A stretch of 9,255 nt of DNA from Pseudomonadota bacterium. GTDB lineage: Bacteria > Myxococcota_A > Bradymonadia > UBA4248. How positions within the stretch are numbered: the stretch's first letter is position 1; each line of letters starts with the position of its first letter. The position numbers and the translations under genes are program-made. Location of the stretch: contig WQTY01000059.1 in NCBI GenBank assembly GCA_009786045.1, positions 1-9,255 of the forward strand, in the 5' to 3' direction. The notes beneath the pieces are model-generated. The model made no database searches. It saw only the letters and a list, made by a program, of their open reading frames with translations, and was not told the DNA's origin. This document shows positions 6,758 through 9,255 of the stretch, one piece after another.

Positions 6758-8194
6758 ATGGGTATTCGATTTCTCCTCAGCTGCATGGGGGCTGTGTGCT
6801 TATGCCTGAATGCCCCCTATCTCTTCGCACAGGAAAATCCTGGCGATAAGACAGGCGGGAGTCCTGCCGCGACGTCGCCTTCTGTTGCCGGAGACTCAGG
6901 CGGGCAGAGCGTCATTCAGTCGCAGGCCATTGCACTGGGTGTTGACCCCCTTAGCCTCATTACCGTTGTCCCGGGCGCACCTCCTGTGCGCATTCCCATC
7001 GCCATTCCTGATACCTTCAGAGTGGGTGATGCCGCCGACAGTGCAGGTCTGGGAAGGACGCTTGCAGAAGTCATTCGAAACGACCTCAAAATGAGCGGGC
7101 TCTTTGAAGTCCTGCCTGTCGAAACTTATGCCCTCGTTGATCCAGCCAAAGAAGGCATCACACGCTCGACCATCCAATTCGACAGATGGTACAGCGTCGG
7201 TGCTTCTGTTCTCGCCAAAACACATTACACCCTCGCTAACGATAAAGCCACGTTCCACTTCGCGCTTTACGACGTCGATACCGCCACCGAAATACCCCTC
7301 AGATTCAATGCCAGAAATGCCACCGAAGCAAACATTCGTGCGCTGGGACATGAATTTGTTAACCGGATTATCGAGTTCTATACGGGGGAAATGGGGGTCT
7401 TTGGAACAAGAATAATATTTGCCTCGGATGCGCAGAATAATTTTCGAAAAATACAGTCTTTCGAAACGGATGGCTACGGCACCATCACCTACAACGTTCC
7501 TGATGCCATCAATGTTCTGCCGGAATGGGGCCCGGGCAACACCATCCTCTTTACACATCTCTCCTCCACCGGCGACCACCTGTACAAATACGAAAACGGC
7601 ACTTTGATTCAACTCAGCAATTTCTCAGGCTGGGCTTCCGGTGCCGACTACTGCACCAAAAATGGCAAAATCGCTTTCACCGGCGCGAACGAAGACAACG
7701 CCAACATCTACACCATGAATGCCGACGGCACCGATGTCTTTCAGGTCACGAATCTCCCGAACAACATCCAGACGTCCCCCTCATGGAGCCCCGATTGCTC
7801 GCGCATGGCCTTCGTTTCAGACTACTCAGGAAGACCCCAGATCTACATCATCAATGCCGACGGCACAGGCATGCGAAGACTCACCTGGGTCGGAAACTAC
7901 AATACGACACCCGACTGGTCACCCAAGGGCGATCTCATCGCCTTCACTGCCCGCGATGAACGCAACGTCTTCGATATCTTCACCATCAACGTCGCCACAG
8001 GCGAAGTCACGCGCCTGACACAGGATCAGGGCCATAATAAAGAACCCTCCTGGTCACCCGACGGACGCTACATCGTATTCGAATCCACGCGAGACGGCAG
8101 ACAGCCCCGGCTCTACATGATGAACAAAGACGGGCGCTGGCAGACAAGACTTTCGCCAAGAGCAGGCCTGAGAACGCCAACCTGGCACCGCTAG
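6758..8194 (+). CDS. tolB: TolB paralogue (second copy), with an extended N-terminal linker
   Basis: The 478-aa protein has a signal peptide (MGIRFLLSCMGAV..., likely cleaved after LFA at residue 24). A low-complexity Gly/Ser/Pro/Ala linker of about 50 residues follows and is absent from the first copy. The TolB N-terminal domain spans about 77-215 (KMSGLFEVLP, FHFALYDVDTATEI). The propeller spans about 216-478 with clear repeats (SWSPDCSRMAFVSD, DWSPKGDLIAFTARDE, SWSPDGRYIVFESTRDG) and ends LRTPTWHR. It is a full, intact paralogue of the TolB 1.5 kb upstream, similar throughout the propeller but clearly diverged, so not a recent copy. Its two mature cysteines, C299 and C347, match those of the first copy. 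It is probably periplasmic and Pal-linked; division of labour between the copies is unknown. Confidence 0.9.
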   Translation: MGIRFLLSCMGAVCLCLNAPYLFAQENPGDKTGGSPAATSPSVAGDSGGQSVIQSQAIALGVDPLSLITVVPGAPPVRIPIAIPDTFRVGDAADSAGLGRTLAEVIRNDLKMSGLFEVLPVETYALVDPAKEGITRSTIQFDRWYSVGASVLAKTHYTLANDKATFHFALYDVDTATEIPLRFNARNATEANIRALGHEFVNRIIEFYTGEMGVFGTRIIFASDAQNNFRKIQSFETDGYGTITYNVPDAINVLPEWGPGNTILFTHLSSTGDHLYKYENGTLIQLSNFSGWASGADYCTKNGKIAFTGANEDNANIYTMNADGTDVFQVTNLPNNIQTSPSWSPDCSRMAFVSDYSGRPQIYIINADGTGMRRLTWVGNYNTTPDWSPKGDLIAFTARDERNVFDIFTINVATGEVTRLTQDQGHNKEPSWSPDGRYIVFESTRDGRQPRLYMMNKDGRWQTRLSPRAGLRTPTWHR

Positions 8195-8215
8195 CTTTTC
8201 ATGCACGGATGGCGG

Positions 8216-8278
8216 GCTATGGGCGTTGCCCATACGCCTCGCCGGTTGCGCTATGGGCATGCGCCCATACGCGCAACC
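8216..8278. repeat. Pair of near-identical palindromes (REP-like element)
   Basis: Two copies of a palindromic unit lie in the 131-bp gap between the second tolB and rdgB. Copy A (8216-8237) has the stem tatgggc / gcccata with loop gtt. Copy B (8250-8272) has the same stem with loop atgc. Outside the loops the two are identical (gctatgggc ... gcccatacgc). Copy B extends into a stronger hairpin: ggttgcgctatgggc (8244-8258) pairs with gcccata (8263-8269) and gcgcaacc (8271-8278), leaving one bulged C. No U-tract follows, so it is not a classical terminator. Paired short palindromes in a 3' spacer resemble REP/BIME elements, which often stabilise upstream mRNA or cause attenuation. Confidence 0.7.
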
Positions 8279-8325
8279 AAACCCTATTGGCAGCAATGTC
8301 GAATATCCCAAGGAAATACCATCCC

Positions 8326-9057
8326 ATGCTTACGTGCATTCTCGCTTCTGGCAATGTCCACAAGGCCAGCGAATTCGCTGCTTCCTTCGAGCCCTGCGGA
8401 CTTCTCCTGCGCCCGGCGCCTGCCGCCCTTGATGTCGAGGAAAATGCCAGCTCTTTTGCCGGCAACGCGCGGCTCAAGGCCATTGCATATGCCAATGCCT
8501 TCGGCGAAAATGCACTGGCCGACGACTCTGGGCTATGCGTCGATGCCCTGGGTGGCGACCCCGGCATTCACAGTGCGCGCTATGCCGCCATGGGCGATGC
8601 CCCTGACCTGGATCCCGACAGAACCGCCGCCAATAACCGAAAACTCCTCCGCGCCCTTGCCGCAACCCCCGACCCGGACAAAAGACAGGCACACTTCGTC
8701 TGTGCCCTCTGCCTCGTGGTGAAACAGCCACACGATCTCAAAAGACTCTGGCAATCCCAATGGGCACACAAAGTGATCACTTTTTTCGATGCCGAAGGAC
8801 AGGTCATACCGCCTCACCCCAAGGCCGACGACGCTCGCCTGGCGTATGCCGAACTCGCCGTCGAAGGCATTGCCAATGGGCAAATTCTCACCCAACCCAG
8901 CGGAAACCAGGGCTTTGGTTACGATCCGCTCTTCTTTTGCCCCGAAACCAACACGACCTTCGCCCAGCTCACGCGCGAACAAAAACTCAGCGTCTCTCAT
9001 CGCGGCCGGGCCATCGCCGCCTTCATGGCGGCTTTCAGTGCACTTGGACTCACTTAA
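8326..9057 (+). CDS. rdgB: RdgB/HAM1-family non-canonical purine NTP pyrophosphatase
   Basis: This enzyme hydrolyses dITP, ITP and XTP to monophosphates plus pyrophosphate, keeping deaminated purines out of DNA and RNA. The 243-aa product has the family motifs in order: substrate-binding SGNVHK (8-13), ADDSGL with catalytic Asp67 (65-70), GGDPGIHSARYA (77-88), GFGYDPLFF (196-204), LTREQK (215-220) and SHRG (224-227). The ATG at 8326 is chosen because AAGGA (8310-8314) sits 11 bases upstream and homology begins at MLTCILASGN. The upstream in-frame ATGs at 8209 and 8296 lack a good site, and the first would translate the palindrome cluster. E. coli RdgB is about 197 aa; the excess is an insertion around residues 132-179 between FVCALCLV and EGIANGQIL. 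It follows the tol genes on the same strand and may be read through from them. Confidence 0.92.
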   Translation: MLTCILASGNVHKASEFAASFEPCGLLLRPAPAALDVEENASSFAGNARLKAIAYANAFGENALADDSGLCVDALGGDPGIHSARYAAMGDAPDLDPDRTAANNRKLLRALAATPDPDKRQAHFVCALCLVVKQPHDLKRLWQSQWAHKVITFFDAEGQVIPPHPKADDARLAYAELAVEGIANGQILTQPSGNQGFGYDPLFFCPETNTTFAQLTREQKLSVSHRGRAIAAFMAAFSALGLT

Positions 9058-9075
9058 AGCATTTTCTTTCTTTTT

Positions 9076-9116
9076 GTGGGGGAACTCTGTCCCCCTCTTT
9101 GAGGGGGAGTCCCCAC
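9076..9116. terminator. GC-rich hairpin between convergent genes (possible terminator)
   Basis: An inner perfect stem (ccccctc 9091-9097, gaggggg 9101-9107, loop ttt) sits inside an outer stem (gtgggg 9076-9081, ccccac 9111-9116) with unpaired bases between them. It lies between the rdgB stop and the convergent gene ending at 9163. A pyrimidine run (9061-9075) precedes it on the plus strand, so neither strand has a U-tract after the hairpin. The location fits a terminator but the structure is not canonical. Confidence 0.4.
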
Positions 9117-9162
9117 ACCCCCTGCGATACTTCGCCTGTGGAGGTTCGAACATCTGTATCTC

Positions 9163-9255
9163 CTATTTCGTAATCTTAAAGTCATGCGTCAGAAGAATCT
9201 TCATGCCATCCTTCTGGATTAATCGCAGGGTATAGGTTCGAAGCCCTGCGCCCTC
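9163..9255 (-). CDS. C-terminal end of an unidentified protein (partial)
   Basis: Reading the minus strand from the window edge, a frame of 30 codons ends in TAG at 9163-9165. The peptide (GLRTYTLRLIQKDGMKILL, then THDFKITK) looks like real coding sequence: alternating hydrophobic strands, a DG turn and a Lys-rich end. The pattern of a strand, KDG and a second strand resembles the last hairpin of small alpha+beta domains such as SnoaL-like folds, but this is too little to name a family. Its convergence with rdgB, with 105 bp between the stops, is a normal arrangement. Most of the gene is outside the window. Confidence 0.5.
   Translation of the reverse strand, partial: EGAGLRTYTLRLIQKDGMKILLTHDFKITK

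Noticed and set aside
8209..8325. Upstream starts for RdgB at 8209 and 8296
   Set aside because: No good ribosome sites. The first would translate the palindrome cluster. Family homology begins at the ATG at 8326.
8533..9153. A 206-codon minus-strand frame opposite rdgB
   Set aside because: It is antisense to a gene with intact HAM1 motifs and has no family pattern.
9218..9255. tRNA-like T-arm, ggttcgaa flanked by cgcaggg and ccctgcg
   Set aside because: The complementary arms are not adjacent to the TTCGAA loop as in a T-arm, no acceptor or anticodon stem is present, and the segment is explained by the partial minus-strand coding frame.

Overview
The window reads as ordinary cell-envelope and housekeeping DNA from a Gram-negative bacterium: it has a Tol-Pal module, lipoprotein signal peptides and close-packed genes with clear Shine-Dalgarno sites. 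The Cys-rich lipoprotein carries NCxGxxxxGC and CGxCGxxC motifs that are common in myxobacteria and relatives (Myxococcota/Bradymonadota). That is the best taxonomic hint, and it is an inference. I see no phage, transposase, CRISPR array or tRNA/rRNA gene.

Left part (1-1346, + strand): the last 24 codons of a pentapeptide-repeat protein, then two closely spaced genes. The first encodes an unrecognised 252-aa protein with a helical N-terminal half and a disordered acidic/Pro-rich tail. The second encodes a 147-aa TPR protein. They are probably co-transcribed. An inverted repeat at 1379-1402 lies between this group and the convergent gene to its right.

Middle (1425-4409, - strand): one large gene for a 994-aa surface lipoprotein. 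It has a lipobox, about 320 residues of Cys-rich modules, a PKD-like domain, and 19 copies of a BspA-like (DUF285-type) repeat with an almost perfectly constant 25-residue (75-bp) period. The ATG at 4409 is preferred over the GTG at 4415 because the GTG overlaps the Shine-Dalgarno sequence.

Right part (4671-9057, + strand): tolB - pal - tolB - rdgB. Two divergent TolB paralogues flank a Pal-type OmpA-domain lipoprotein. tolQ, tolR and tolA are not in the window. Each mature TolB paralogue has exactly two cysteines at matching positions, suggesting a shared disulfide in the propeller. The RdgB/HAM1 purine-NTP pyrophosphatase that follows carries an insertion of nearly 40 residues. Between the second tolB and rdgB lies a 63-bp cluster of two near-identical palindromes that looks REP-like. 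The window ends with the 3' end of an unidentified minus-strand gene (9163-9255), convergent with rdgB.

The envelope genes fit one theme: TolB-Pal links outer membrane, peptidoglycan and the inner-membrane Tol motor, and the BspA-like lipoprotein is probably displayed on the cell surface. I did not find a clearly new defence or mobile system. The most interesting points are the duplicated TolB with its conserved Cys pair, the highly regular repeat lipoprotein, and the palindrome cluster.
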